The notes beneath the pieces were generated by a model. That model made no database searches, was not told the DNA's origin, and saw nothing but the letters and a program-made list of their open reading frames with translations. The translations under genes and the position numbers were made by a program. This document shows, in pieces, positions 1 through 38,809 of a stretch of DNA of 64,000 nt; positions within the stretch are counted from its first letter, which is position 1; the number at the start of each line of letters is the position of its first letter. Location of the stretch: the NCBI GenBank assembly GCA_934045905.1, contig OW203771.1, positions 25,118,069-25,182,068 on the forward strand, written 5' to 3'. The DNA is from Leuctra nigra (Eukaryota > Arthropoda > Insecta > Plecoptera > Leuctridae).

Positions 1-2140
1 TTTAAGTATGACTAATTAGATTGATCACTATCAAAAAGGTTCCTTAGCGTATTTAACAACATTCTTGATACTCGTTCAAAATTTCAAATTATCTCTGAAT
101 CTCTTTTTTGAATCCAAAAATGTGGATTAAAATTTCGAAATAAATCAACCAGTAAGTTCATATATATTACGAATCAATTCCACAAACAATGTATAAGATT
201 CAACCAGCCTAAGTATGGTCATAATTATTTTTTAATTTAACAAACTATCTTCGGGAAATTTACACTACAAATTAATTAATTTTAAAACAAATCCCACTTT
301 TACCAAAACACTTATCTACTTCGCATGTTCAAAGCCAAGTAGGTTTCTTTCTCAAGTAGAACACAACGTAACGAAGATCTGAATTGACAATCTGGAATTT
401 TCAATATAATTTCAAATAAATAAATCATTGGAATGCGATTTGAAAACAAATTAAATAAAAACATATTTTTGAAAATGGTAAAGTTAGATACATTTATGTT
501 ATCTTAGGCCGGGTAGGACCAAAATTGGATTAAGTTAATTATCGATAGTTAGTTGAAGTTAGTGAATCTTATTGGCTGTGGAATTCGCGCCAACTGGATT
601 CATTGGTTAACTGCTCACTAACTATCGATAGTTAGCTAATCCAAAGTTGGTCCTACCCGGCCTTAATCTTACATTTGTTACTCAATTTCTATAAAAAAAG
701 ATAACCCTGATATTAAATTTCAAAATTATTTTTCCATATTGATTGTATTACAGTATTTCTTTATAAAGAAACAATACTTGAAGTAAAAATTGTAATGAAA
801 ATTCCACCAGTGTTCTGTTCATTAGAATACAATTCTCTAGAATTTCTACACCGCAGCAAACTAGATTTCGGACACAGATACATAGGTTTGGTTTTGGTTT
901 TGAGCACGTGTTCTTAGAGTGATTTTGATTTAATGTCACCAACTATTTTCTCTTAACTCTTGTCTGGTTTGGTTCCTCTCCTGTTATACTTCTCTCATGT
1001 CACCTGCACTGTACCATGCTTGCTATTACTTCTACATCCTCACTTTGTTCTGTGCCTATGATATTAGTACTGATGTTATTACGTCATGATCACCATGCAT
1101 TGATCAATACTTGCTACATTTTTACATGGGAAAATGTTCTTTTGACATTGTTTAAAATAAGAAATAAGAAGTTTAGACGAAAGGGTAAGCATTTTCAATT
1201 AGTCTTTTATTGAATGAATAGTATGAAAAAATATAAAATTATTTAAAATTGCATAAACCATATAAAACGTATTATACGGAATGTATGCTTCATTTATTGT
1301 TTCGAACTAAAGAAGTAGGTATGTTTAAACTTTGTCTTTAGAACGAAAAGTGAACCTTTTTCCCATGCAGAAATGTTAATTTAGGAGTCATTCAGAAAAA
1401 TGAGATAAACATGTCCAAATCCATTGTATTGAGAAATATTATTTATCGCTTTCTGATCAAAAAACTGAACTTACCTTACAAGTGACATGTGTTGTTACAT
1501 TTTTCCCTGATGCTCATTAACAAACAAATGCTTAGCAGTTAGAGAGTTTGGCAAATGCACAAAATAATGCTTTTACTAATTAGAATCTTAGACATTCTTG
1601 GGCATTAGCTGCTGACAATTTATCTTCTCTGATTGAAAATATAAACGACAAAATAACGATCATCTAAATCGTCGAGCAGCTATTCCCAAGAAGTACCGCA
1701 GTTTTATAATAAAGTAATTTCACATCAATTATACAATTAATTGAATGATGGAAGTAGTAGTATTATGTACAAAGTAAGTTTCAGAGTAACTAGTTAATAA
1801 TCAAAAGTAGTTTACTAGTTCAGAGTAAAAATAAATTTGATTAGAATACAAATAATTTAATTCGCAAACATTTAGTTGTGAGTACATCCTCAGTCTTGTT
1901 TTTTCGTGTGAATTCATAAATACAGCAATCATTTTAATAATACTTATTGAAACAAAAACTGATTATAATATATAATATATTATAATCTAATCGTTCTACA
2001 TATGCCACATTAGTAATGAGAAAACATATCTGCAAAAACAAGACTGTAGATGAATACATAAATTAGATGAAGAATATGCAAGTCTTTTGACGCAGCTCTT
2101 ATGAAAGCGGCGTTGCCTGACGCTCGCCCTGTGTTGCCAG
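1..2140 (+). other. slo intron (3' part), no coding sequence seen
   Basis: AT-rich sequence upstream of the first visible slo exon. Apart from the MITE at 507-662 I see no supported gene. The short open frames here have no family resemblance and no coding bias. It ends in the acceptor TTGCCAG at 2134-2140. Confidence 0.7.
507..662. mobile_element. Palindromic MITE with TTA target-site duplication
   Basis: A 156-bp element whose ends are imperfect inverted repeats of about 46 bp, beginning GGCCGGGTAGGACCAA and ending in its reverse complement. It is flanked on both sides by TTA (504-506 and 663-665). A TTA duplication is typical of PIF/Harbinger-derived MITEs; assignment to that superfamily is inference from the duplication alone. 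It has no coding capacity and sits in a slo intron. Confidence 0.75.
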
Positions 2141-29262
<27,122 letters not shown>

Positions 29263-29832
29263 CTGTTGCTGTGTAGCGCCTTGACCGATGGTCCCTACTC
29301 CTACATCTAGAGAGAGTCCACCATCACAGACAGCAGTCAACAGCGAGGCGCTACACTAAGATGTTACGATCAAGAAGAACAGCAGGCGAGGAGAGTTCGC
29401 GTGAAAGAAAATGCTGGGTGACGAGGATTCGTTCTGGATGATTGGGATTTTATAGGCGCTACTGTCTGTAGACCACGATGGAAGGGGAATAAAACAACAC
29501 AAAAACATTGCTCAATTTCTTAAAATATGCGTTTTACAGCTTAAAGTTGTTAAAAGTCCACTTAAGATAAAAAAGCTCGATTTCTATTGGCATATTTAAA
29601 GTTGTAAAAATGATTACATTTCTCAATAAATGGAGCCTTTTTAAGTGTATTATATTCTCAATTCTCTCGTGGCGCAGAAAGTGTTTGTGCACGTTGATAC
29701 ATTGAAATGAAAATCAATTATATTAAACAAAGATAAGTACAAATTGGGCATTAAATTGTGTCAGAATGATCTTTATTCTCATTGACTTTTTATTGTGTTC
29801 TTATTTTGACGTTATATGGTGTTATGAAGTTT
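29263..29832 (+). other. slo: slo 3' untranslated region (approximate)
   Basis: Non-coding sequence directly after the stop codon. Candidate polyadenylation signals AATAAA occur at 29488-29493 and 29625-29630. Several more lie farther downstream (for example about 31005), so the real 3' end is open. Confidence 0.55.
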
Positions 29833-30088
29833 AAAGGTCTACCTACAATTGACGTAACGGCGACACCACAGATATGACGGTGATCGTAAGACAATTTTAA
29901 TATTCTTTTCGTTCCGCTACCGTTGCGTCAATTGTTGACAGACTAACTAGAATATGAAGTTCAATTAGTCTGCCACAATTGATGCAACGGAGAAGTAACG
30001 TAAGAACGTCGAAACGTTGTGTTAACTATACGTCGCCGTTATGTTAATGTTATAAGTCGCCGTTTCGTCAAAGGTAGGTAGACCTTTG
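29833..30088. mobile_element. Palindromic MITE downstream of slo
   Basis: The outer ends AAAGGTCTACCTACAATTGA and the reverse complement of GTAGGTAGACCTTTG are inverted. A second, inner hairpin around 29915-29990 uses the same GTTGCGTCAATTGT motif. It may be included in the slo 3' UTR if a distal polyadenylation site is used. Confidence 0.65.
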
Positions 30089-32666
30089 CGTTAACTCACT
30101 ATTCAAAAGTGACGTCAAATCAAAACCAAAATGAAAATTATAGTGATGATGGAGCATTCACACAAGTTCTGATAGCGTATACTTTTTTTGTTAATATATT
30201 GATCTCTTTCATAAATTGAAAAGAGAAATAATTGAGACACCATTGAATATTACCTTGATGATTCTTAAGACTTAAAAGATAGTTGAAAATAAATTAATAA
30301 TTATGCAAAATAAGGCGAGACGAAATTTGAATTATAGTTATTTCAGATGTGTTATTTTTGTTTGAAACTTTTGTAATAATATTTGTAATATTTAAAATAT
30401 TATTTGTGGGTACATTTTTAGTTTTCTGGCTGCAAATTTATTTCAAGAACTGTTTAAGATAATATTTAATGGTTGCAAGAGCATTAAAATCTTGGATGAA
30501 ACTGCATCAAAAATGAAAACGAATTCTGTGTTGCAAAAATTCTAAATGTAGCAAGACTAAAGAAAGAAGACCGAATATACCTCATATTTAACTCGTGATT
30601 TCTTCAGTAAGCTTTGCTCGAAACTAAAGAAATATGAAGTGCGGCATTGTTTGAAAAAACCCATCATTTTCTTTCACACGAACGTCTCTGAACGCGGATA
30701 TTCAAATAATACGTGATTCGAACGAAACTACGACAAGTGTTGTTAAAAGAAAGACACGAAAGAAGAGGACGAAGAACAGTTTTTGTTACTCTGCGAAAAA
30801 GTGGGTCGAGAAATGTTACTAGCATCGTATTGAGAATGTGTTAGTTTGTTGTTTATTATACTCAAAAAACGAAAATCAAGTGTATAAGAGTGTATAAGAA
30901 CTATAAAATTAATAAGATATATTGCTGTTAAAGACGCCAACTGTAGACCAGTTTTGCGGCTACGTTTCTTCATGTTGCCGTTTATATTTAAAATTTAAAA
31001 AATAAACTATGTTCTTTTTGTTGTTGTTTTTCCAAGGTACAATCACTTTCGCTTTAAATAAAAATTTAATATTACACATATTCGAAATAAAACCAAAACC
31101 GAGAAAAATATCCCTTACGAATGGAATCTACTATTTATAGGTTGTGTGAATTTATGCGAGGAATAGACTTGCTAAAGAATGTTAGATGTACAAAAAATCT
31201 ATGCATATGCATCCATGTTTAACGCTATTACCTACCATTCTGCCCTATAGTTGATTATTATAATGGTGAAAAAACAAGTGATACGTAACTAAGCAACAGA
31301 AATCAAGTGACTCGGTTAGATAAGATTTAAAAAGTTGCTAAAATCAGTAAAAAAAATCACAATATTTTTTTGTCACCTGCGTGTCTTGACCCTCTAATAA
31401 TTTATCAAATTTATTAGTGTTATATAAAAAAGTGTCTCGTTTTTTAGTTAAAATAACGAAAGAAAAAACATTAAATCATGTTAAAAATCGTTTTTTGTAT
31501 ATTAATAAGTGTGATATTAAACAACGGTCGTTTTTGTTAATGATTCATTGTCTAGCTTTTAGATAAAATTGTTGGTTAGGTGGAGATTTCTCCATAATTA
31601 TTGATATCATCACAGCTCTTTCCACGTCTTGTTCATTTGTATCCAGTCTCACTTAAGTCTTATATTCAAAAGAATAGAAACTCTAAGAATTGTTTCACTC
31701 AACACTGTGCGAGAAGAAGGGCAAAATATGAATATTGTATATTAGTAAAACACATTCCATATCATACAAAAATATTAGTCTAGATTTGCCAATCCTTATA
31801 TTATCTACAAATCAATTTTTGCCTTTATTCTTTCACAAGGGTATGATTAAATGTTTTATAAGTAAGTATGAAAAGGAACAGAAAACTTATGAAAAAGATA
31901 CAGATTAGTTATTTTCTTGTATCTAATTTTGAATTGAATAAATTTTTTGGCGGCTTGCATAATAGCTAACTTTTCTTCTTACCACAAAAATCTTGAAACA
32001 TTCTTCTTACCATACACATAATAGACTGCACAAAATTATTAATATTTGTAAACAATGAAAACAATCAAACGAGGGGTACATGAATTGGATATGATGTAAG
32101 TTGTTACCTTTTATATTTTATTGTAAGATTGTTCAGTGTGGATTTTAAAAAGGATACCATGAAGTAAGCCAATCAGATAATGAAATTTTTATCAAAAGGT
32201 TCGTTATATCTCAAATTTCCGTGATTGCTTCAGATATTTTGTAGAAAATTTCAAAATTTCGTACGCTTGGAGTCGCTACTACAAAATGTTGCACTGTGAC
32301 AAAAATGCTTGATACCAATTTTGAGCTTACTCAATGATATTGATTTTGAAATCCTGACCCAATAATGATCAACGGGCCTATAGATTGTATTATAATGCTG
32401 CGCTATTGTTATAAACAAATATAATGTACCTACCTGCTATATATTAAAGCTAGTCCATTTGTACTGTAAATAGAGATACAAAAAAAACAATGAGGATTCA
32501 CTATTAATTATTATTGTTAAATTATTAAAATAAACAACAATCAACATCCAAAACACTGATGATTACAATGTATTGTTTGTTACCAATTGTGTCCCATTCA
32601 TATTTAATATCTGCATAATCTCACTCACATTCTGTGAAAATTGAATTAAGTTAAGAGGCATGAAAT
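30089..32666. other. Intergenic AT-rich DNA or extended slo 3' UTR
   Basis: No supported gene, RNA or clear transposon. It has several AATAAA motifs and long A/T stretches. It could be a long neuronal 3' UTR of slo, which I cannot tell from sequence alone. Confidence 0.55.
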
Positions 32667-33601
32667 CAGTGGCGGTGCCAAAAAATAATCGTTGGGGGGG
32701 CAGAGCAGGGGCAAGGCAATTACTTGAGGGGGCAAAGCTAAAAGCCGTCTTATTTACCAAAATCATTACCCCCCCCCCCCTCGCCTCAGGGGTTAAGCAA
32801 AACCACGAAATACATGTTCACTCAAGGGCGTATCTAGGATGATTTTTTTTTTGGGGGGGAGGACATTACTAATATCGAGAAAAATCACAGTGGAATACAG
32901 GGGGTTCGGGGGCGCAGCCGCCCGAGAACATTTTGGATCAAGGTCATTCGTTTAGGTGCAATTTTGAATCGAAGTGTATAGCTATTTTGGGGAATTACAA
33001 AATATTAAAAAATTGGTCTCTAAGAGGTTTGAGAATAGGTAAATGTCTTCAACTTTGTAAGATATGTAAGTCTGGGGCAATTAGCCCCGGAAATTGTTTG
33101 GATTTTTAATTCTATAATTCTAGCCATTTTGGAACGTTTTTGACATGATCTGTCTATTTAATAGAGTTTTTTTTCACACATTGTTTTAAATGTCCATATT
33201 TTTTTGGATAAACCCTGATTTCGGGGTGGGGGGGGCGCCCCCCCTGAATACGCCCTTGAGTTCACTAGTATGTAAAAATTATCGTTGTGCAGGTTTAATC
33301 ACGATATGAGAAAGAATCATAAATCAGTAGAAAGGCGTTGGGCATGAAATGCCGCACGTGCAAAATATTCACGTTTCTATTCTAAAACAAAGGTGTTGGG
33401 AAAGGTAAAAGTGAATAAATCTATGTTTTTTATGGTTTAATCTGGATAATTACTGTTATTGCAATTTATTTATGATTTTATATTATCTTTTGTAAGGTAA
33501 TGTGCATATAGGAGTCGTCAAGTAGGGGGGCAACCGGGGGGGCAAGCCAAGTTTTTTGGGGGGCAGTTGCCCCCCCGTGCCCCCCCGTAGCGCCGCCGCT
33601 G
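32667..33601. mobile_element. hAT-like element with near-perfect 8-bp TSD, carrying a nested element
   Basis: The ends CAGTGGCGGTGCC and the reverse complement CAGCGGCGGCGCTAC are inverted repeats. The flanks are CATGAAAT (32659-32666) and CTTGAAAT (33602-33609), an 8-bp duplication with one mismatch. The interior is G-rich and C-rich without a transposase frame. Another element is inserted at 32821-33260. Confidence 0.78.
32821..33260. mobile_element. Nested non-autonomous element, TTCA duplication
   Basis: The ends CTCAAGGGCGTATCTAGG and ATACGCCCTTGAG are inverted. TTCA flanks both sides (32817-32820, 33261-33264), extendable to six bases because of overlap with the ends. The interior has GGGTTCGGGGGCGCAGCCGC-like G-rich sequence. 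It is inserted in the hAT-like element at 32667-33601, so it is younger than that element. Confidence 0.72.
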
Positions 33602-34173
33602 CTTGAAATTTACAATACCTAGTCGATTAGTCTGGCAAAACGCTACTCCTAACTGTATAATGAAAACCCCACAAAATTATATTTTGAACATTCACTTACA
33701 ACACACAAAAAACAAAAGTCTTTAAGGCACATTTACAGGCACAAATTACGATGAGAGCATTAGTTTAATTAATTGACTTTGGGCAGTTTCTCCATACTCT
33801 GCTAAAACCAGTTTAAACGGTCATTCAAAGAATGTTATTGTATCCAAAATAGCAAATTAGTCCAATACTTGTTATGGCAATATACCGAGACCTTCATGCA
33901 TGCAGAAAGAAGACGACATATAAATTAAGGTAGGAATTTGATCAAAATATGTCCAGAGTTGCACCTCAGAGGCCCTGGCTCGATTCTCATTGATTTCCGG
34001 TTGCCACGGCTGTCCTTCCTCTCCGAGACATTGTTGTGGTTTCCTCAGTCGAAGCAAATGCTGGGATTGATCCTTACTGATTGGAACCTACTTAACACAT
34101 CCTCCATACACTTTATTTCTCTTCATCCAATCGTAATCAAAGATCCTACATCAGACGAAAATAGTACATTTAT
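33602..34173. other. Intergenic spacer with a partial CAATACTCTGC-family remnant
   Basis: No gene seen. The segment from about 33780 (GGGCAGTTTCTCCATACTCT, then GTTTAAACGG and AAGAATGTTATTG) resembles the left half of the TTA-flanked MITE family but has no matching right end. Confidence 0.5.
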
Positions 34174-35705
34174 ATAAGGGTTTGTGTTTTTTCAATTTTC
34201 TCGTGTTTTTCTTATTTTATACATAATCTGGGGTGGCAGCCGTATCATGCGCTTGTCCTTATCCCCCATGTGGCTCTGCCAGCCCCCGTAGTGTCAAATT
34301 TTTTAAAGAGTAAAAATATTTCAGAAAAAGTGAGGGGAAGCACAAAGCCCTTTTGTGTATTTTCAATTTTTTCAAAAAAATCTTATTTTATACCCAATCT
34401 GGGGTGTCAGCAGTATCATGCGCTTGTCCTTATTCTCCAGGTGGCTCTGCCAGCCCCCGTAGTGTCAAAAATTAGAAAAAAGTAAAAATATTTCAGGAAA
34501 AGAGAGGAAAAAAACACAGAGCACAAAGCCCTTTGTGTATTTTCAATTTTTTCAATAAAAATCTTATTTTATACACAATCTGGGGTGGCAGCAGTATCAT
34601 GCGCTTGTCCTTATTCCCCGGGTGGCTCTGCCAGCCCCCGTAGTGTCAAAAATTAGAAAGAAGTAAAAATATTTATGATATTTCTATATTTTTTATTTTG
34701 ATATTTCTGTGTTTTATCAATTTTTTCAAAAATGTGTTTTCTTATTTTATACACAATCTGGGGTGTCAGCAGTATTATGCGCTTGTCCTTATCCCCGGGT
34801 GGCTCTGCCAGCCCCCGTAGTGTCAAAAATTAGAAAGAAGTAAAAATATTTATGATATTTCTATATTTTTTATTTTGATATTTCTGTGTTTTATCAATTT
34901 TTTCAAAAATGTGTTTTCTTATTTTATACACAATCTGGGGTGTCAGCAGTATTATGCGCTTGTCCTTATCCCCCGGGTGGCTCTGCCAGCCTCTGTAGTG
35001 TCAAAAATTAGAAAAAAGTAAAAATAATTCAGAAAAAGTGATGAAAAAAACGCAAAGGTACAATTACCTCTTCGTTTTATAAATTTTCTCATTTCTTTCT
35101 TATTTTATACAATCTGGGGTGTCAGCAGTATCATGCGCTTGCCCTTATTCTCCAGGGGCTGGATTCGCGAAAGGTTTTATCAAAACTATCTTTGGTATTA
35201 TCTCCTAAATACCAAAGATCTTTGCTAATACGTATTATCTTTTGATTTAATACCAAAAACACCAGGTTAAATGAAAGATAGGTAATACCAAAGATAGTAC
35301 GTATGAGGATATAATACTTTTTTGTGAATCTGGCCCAGGTGGCTCTGCCAGCCCCCGTAGTGTCAAAAACGAGAAAAAAGTAAAAATATTGCAGAATTAT
35401 TATTTTTTGTGTTTTTTTCAATTTTCAATTTTTTTTCTTATTTTATACACAATCTGGGGTTCTGCAGTATCATGCGCTTGCCCTTATCCTCCAGGTCGCA
35501 CTGCCAGCCCCCGTAGTGTCAAAAATTAGAAAGAAGTAAAAATATTTCTGAAAAAGTGAGGGAAATAAAACACAAAGGAGTACCTACCCCTTTGTTTTTT
35601 CAATTTTCTCATTTTTTTGTTTTTTCAATTTTCTCATTATTTTGTATTCTTATTTTTTACACAGTCTGGGATGTCAGCAGCATCATGCGCTTGCCCTTTG
35701 TGACC
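34174..35705. repeat. Degenerate tandem array, about 178-bp unit, eight copies
   Basis: Units start with CTTATTTTATACACAATCTG at about 34211, 34382, 34562, 34741, 34918, 35099, 35438 and 35649. Each carries ATGCGCTTGTCCTTAT, GGTGGCTCTGCCAGCCCCCG and TAGTGTCAAAAATTAG. The spacing is 171-181 bp except where a MITE (35156-35336) interrupts one unit and in the last, decayed unit. There are no open frames of note. It is a minisatellite/satellite-like array between the two genes. Confidence 0.88.
35156..35336. mobile_element. MITE inserted inside the tandem array
   Basis: The ends GGGCTGGATTCGCGAAA and the reverse complement GGGCCAGATTCACAAAA are inverted. The surrounding unit of the array is otherwise collinear with its neighbours, so the empty site is known: CTCCAGGTGGCTCTGCC. 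The duplication is AG (or AGG, ambiguous). The interior is rich in ATACCAAAGAT. Confidence 0.78.
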
Positions 35706-35840
35706 GAGTAAAAGAGCTCAAAACAATTTATACCAATAACTAAATAAATAAATAATAGGTATAGATAATCAGCAGATAATTTAATTTAAAATATAACATT
35801 TAGTGTTGGTATTTTGCTTTTATTATTTAATAATAACTAA

Positions 35841-36506
35841 TAGTCCAGTCAAATGAGAGATTAACCCAAAACTAATTGTAACATTTGGATTTTTGGTGTC
35901 ATTCTCTTCAGAAAAATGCCCTCTACAACATATCCAAAATCCGCCAAAATCCGCTCACCGGAAGTACTTTTTTTTAATCACTTTTTAAGTTAATTTCCCA
36001 TGTTAATTCCATCTTGCAAAATAAAACTTTTTCATGTTACTCCGATTTTGACGAAACTTAGCGGAATTGTTCACCATCCTAAATGAACAAAAAAAGCTAT
36101 CTTAGCGTTTTTCTCTAAATCTTATCGTTTGGGAAATATGGACCTCGCAAATCGTCAAATTACACTCGAAAAGTCGAAAACTGACTAAAATATGACTTTT
36201 CGATGGGCCATATTTCCCAAACTATAAGATTTAGAGAAAAACGCTAAGAGAGCTTTTTTTGTTCATTTAAGATGGTAAACAATTCTGCCAAGTTTCGTCA
36301 AAATCGGAGTAACATGAAAAAAGTTTTTTTTTGCAAGATGGAATTAACATGGGAAATTAACTTAAAAAGTGATTAAAAAGTACTTCCGGTGCGCGGATTT
36401 TGGATATGTTGTAGAGGGCAATTTTCTGAAGACAATGACACCAAAAAACCAAATGTTACAATTTATTTTGGGTTTGGACATTTTTAAGCCTGATTTGACT
36501 GGACTA
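35841..36506. mobile_element. Foldback element, 666 bp, TAA flanks
   Basis: Two arms of roughly 300 bp are near-perfect inverted repeats; the ends are TAGTCCAGTCAAAT and ATTTGACTGGACTA. TAA flanks both ends (35838-35840, 36507-36509). Each arm contains TTCCCATGTTAATTCCATCT and CGATTTTGACGAAACTT. No transposase. It lies in the space between the two gene 3' ends. Confidence 0.82.
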
Positions 36507-38605
36507 TAAGCCTGTGCTCAAGGTATCAGTAGTGAAGGCCAAGATTTATTGAGTAATCGGAACACAATCGTGCCCCAAGGCTTTTGTGAGGTTTAACAGC
36601 ACTGGCATACCTTGAGCACTGGCTATGTAAACAAAGACGACACGATCAATGAGGGCAGTTTTCAGTAATGCTTATACCTGGCTTACTCCAGATATTTTTT
36701 TTGATAGGTAAGATTACTTTGATCGACTAAGTACTTACTGCAGTTGATAACCTTGCTAGGGGTTAATTGTAGGTACCTAATTGTAATTTATCATATTTTT
36801 CAATGAAATTGAGCTAGGTATTCTGTAAGGATTTATTCCAATTTCGTGGCATCCCTAGTCGAGAGACAAATGTTGGGAAGGTTCCCTACTAGATAGAGTT
36901 GGGAACATCAAACATCAAAACATCGTTTGGCGACTTGACTTGATCGTCCCCATACTCCAATAAATTCTGCATAGGTAGGTACTAACAATGATTTGTAGCT
37001 CCAATGCTTGAAGTGAAACTTTTCACTGAATCAAAACTCACTTGCAAAAAAAAATATATGGATCATTTCAACATATTATAAAGCATAAGGTCAGAATATC
37101 AAATGGCACAAATAAAGATCAGTTGTGTAATTTGACTTTTTTATTATAAATCCAGACATATGAAACAAACATCTGAAACACACTATTTTCCATATCCCAT
37201 GCTACAGGCAGAGAAAATAATATGATTCCACTCATCTGTTCTTGTGATAAATGTTGATGTAAATCAGACAAATAAGAATAATGTTAGACAGAGTTGAATC
37301 AACAAACTGACTTGAGATATAAAACCATTTTTGCATCCATGGGTGTGTCCCCTTGCTTACATTCGTAGGTACACTGAGGGCATAGCCCTAGTGAGACTGA
37401 AGTAAACATGCGACCATGCACATTCAAGAAATGCAATGCAAATGCGTAAAACTAGATTCCAAGCTAATAGTCAGAAATCTGAATATTGAAATGACTAAGT
37501 GTAAAACTAGGCAATGTGTCAATCATTGTTACACAATTGTTTTTAGGCTAGATTACTTCAAAATAATTCACTTTAGTTTCAAATATAATTTTTATTTTCT
37601 ATACATTTAAAATAAATAGCTTTCCTGTGTTCTCAACCTTTACGAAACTAAAAAGCGAAGTACATGAAGTGTGATGACTGATCATACAAAGAGATTTTTT
37701 TATGACAACAGTAAACAATCAGATAATGATAATAACAATTGGTCACATGCATGTATTATGTACCTACATAAAAAATACACCCAATACCAAAGAAGATCTA
37801 GAATAGTATGCTGAACAGTCTAGAACAGTGCATAACAAAATATACACTCAAATTTATTGTAAATTTAAATGAAATGTGTGTTCCCCTTAGCAATCGTTTC
37901 TAAATAAATGCAAAGCACTGCCCGCTTTTGTCCAAAAAGTCTTCTTGCACGGCTACATATTCTATTAAACACATTAAACATAATTTTAATTGTATTAATT
38001 AAAACGAAGTAGTAAATATTAATTTGTCACACATGGAAAAGTACCTGTTCTGAATGCAATGTAGACAATCCACAAAGAAGTAGGTATCTACATTAATAAA
38101 ATCAAAACCAATGAACTGAGAAGAAATTGTCCACAATGAAGTGTGAATTCAGAATTCTACATCAAGTTTATCAAGTTTACATCAGTTTATCAATAGGTAG
38201 CTTTTGCCTCCGAGAAATAAGAAAGTTGATTACCAAATCCAAACGGAATTTCAATATAAAAAACATGGACGTGGAAACCATGTTTGTAAATGTGAGGACC
38301 AACCATTAACAAGGTTGGAAAAAACTACAATGGACAGACTAAGTTACTCAATTTTTAAATAAAAACTCATCTTTGACTTCAATCAAGAATTTCAATCGCT
38401 GCCAAAATCTAAACTTGACAGCACACAATGAACATTTGAGTATAGGACATGTTGCTATATTATTGATCAATTCTCGTGTCGTACGTATCGTACAAATATT
38501 AGTCAGATTGAGTGGTCGCCCAAACTTCTCAAATTAAATGAACTAAACTAAGTTGTCTCCCAATAGTGATGAACGTTAAAAAGTATCCCAGTGAGTGGAA
38601 GTGTT
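36507..38605. other. Intergenic DNA and CCAR1 3' UTR (boundary unknown)
   Basis: AT-rich with no supported gene. The right-hand part must contain the CCAR1 3' untranslated region on the minus strand. Reverse-strand AATAAA candidates (TTTATT on the plus strand) occur at several places, for example near 37140 and 37852, and I cannot choose between them. Confidence 0.5.
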
Positions 38606-38809
38606 TCAGTCGACGGTGGTGACCTCGTCCACGACCTCCATCTTGACCTCGGTCTTGATCTCCGGCACGACCTCCGCAGGTCCGGACCACCGAGTCTCCG
38701 ACTTGACGACCGGTTCCGACATGCCGGGCTCCGGTTTCACAACCGGCAGAACCGAGGCGGCCAAGTCTGTCATGTTCTGGAGGGTAGTAAGATACCTGTC
38801 GGCAGTGTC
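38606..38809 (-). CDS. CCAR1: CCAR1 exon 16 (terminal)
   Basis: It encodes DTADRYLTTLQNMTDLAASV, then LPVVKPEPGMSEPVVKSE, ending MEVVDEVTTVD and TGA at 38608-38606. The proline/glutamate/valine-rich tail has two VK.E motifs (VKPEP, VKSE), which resemble sumoylation consensus sites; that role is inference. The acceptor is CTTTCAG. Confidence 0.92.
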   Translation of the reverse strand, partial: DTADRYLTTLQNMTDLAASVLPVVKPEPGMSEPVVKSETRWSGPAEVVPEIKTEVKMEVVDEVTTVD

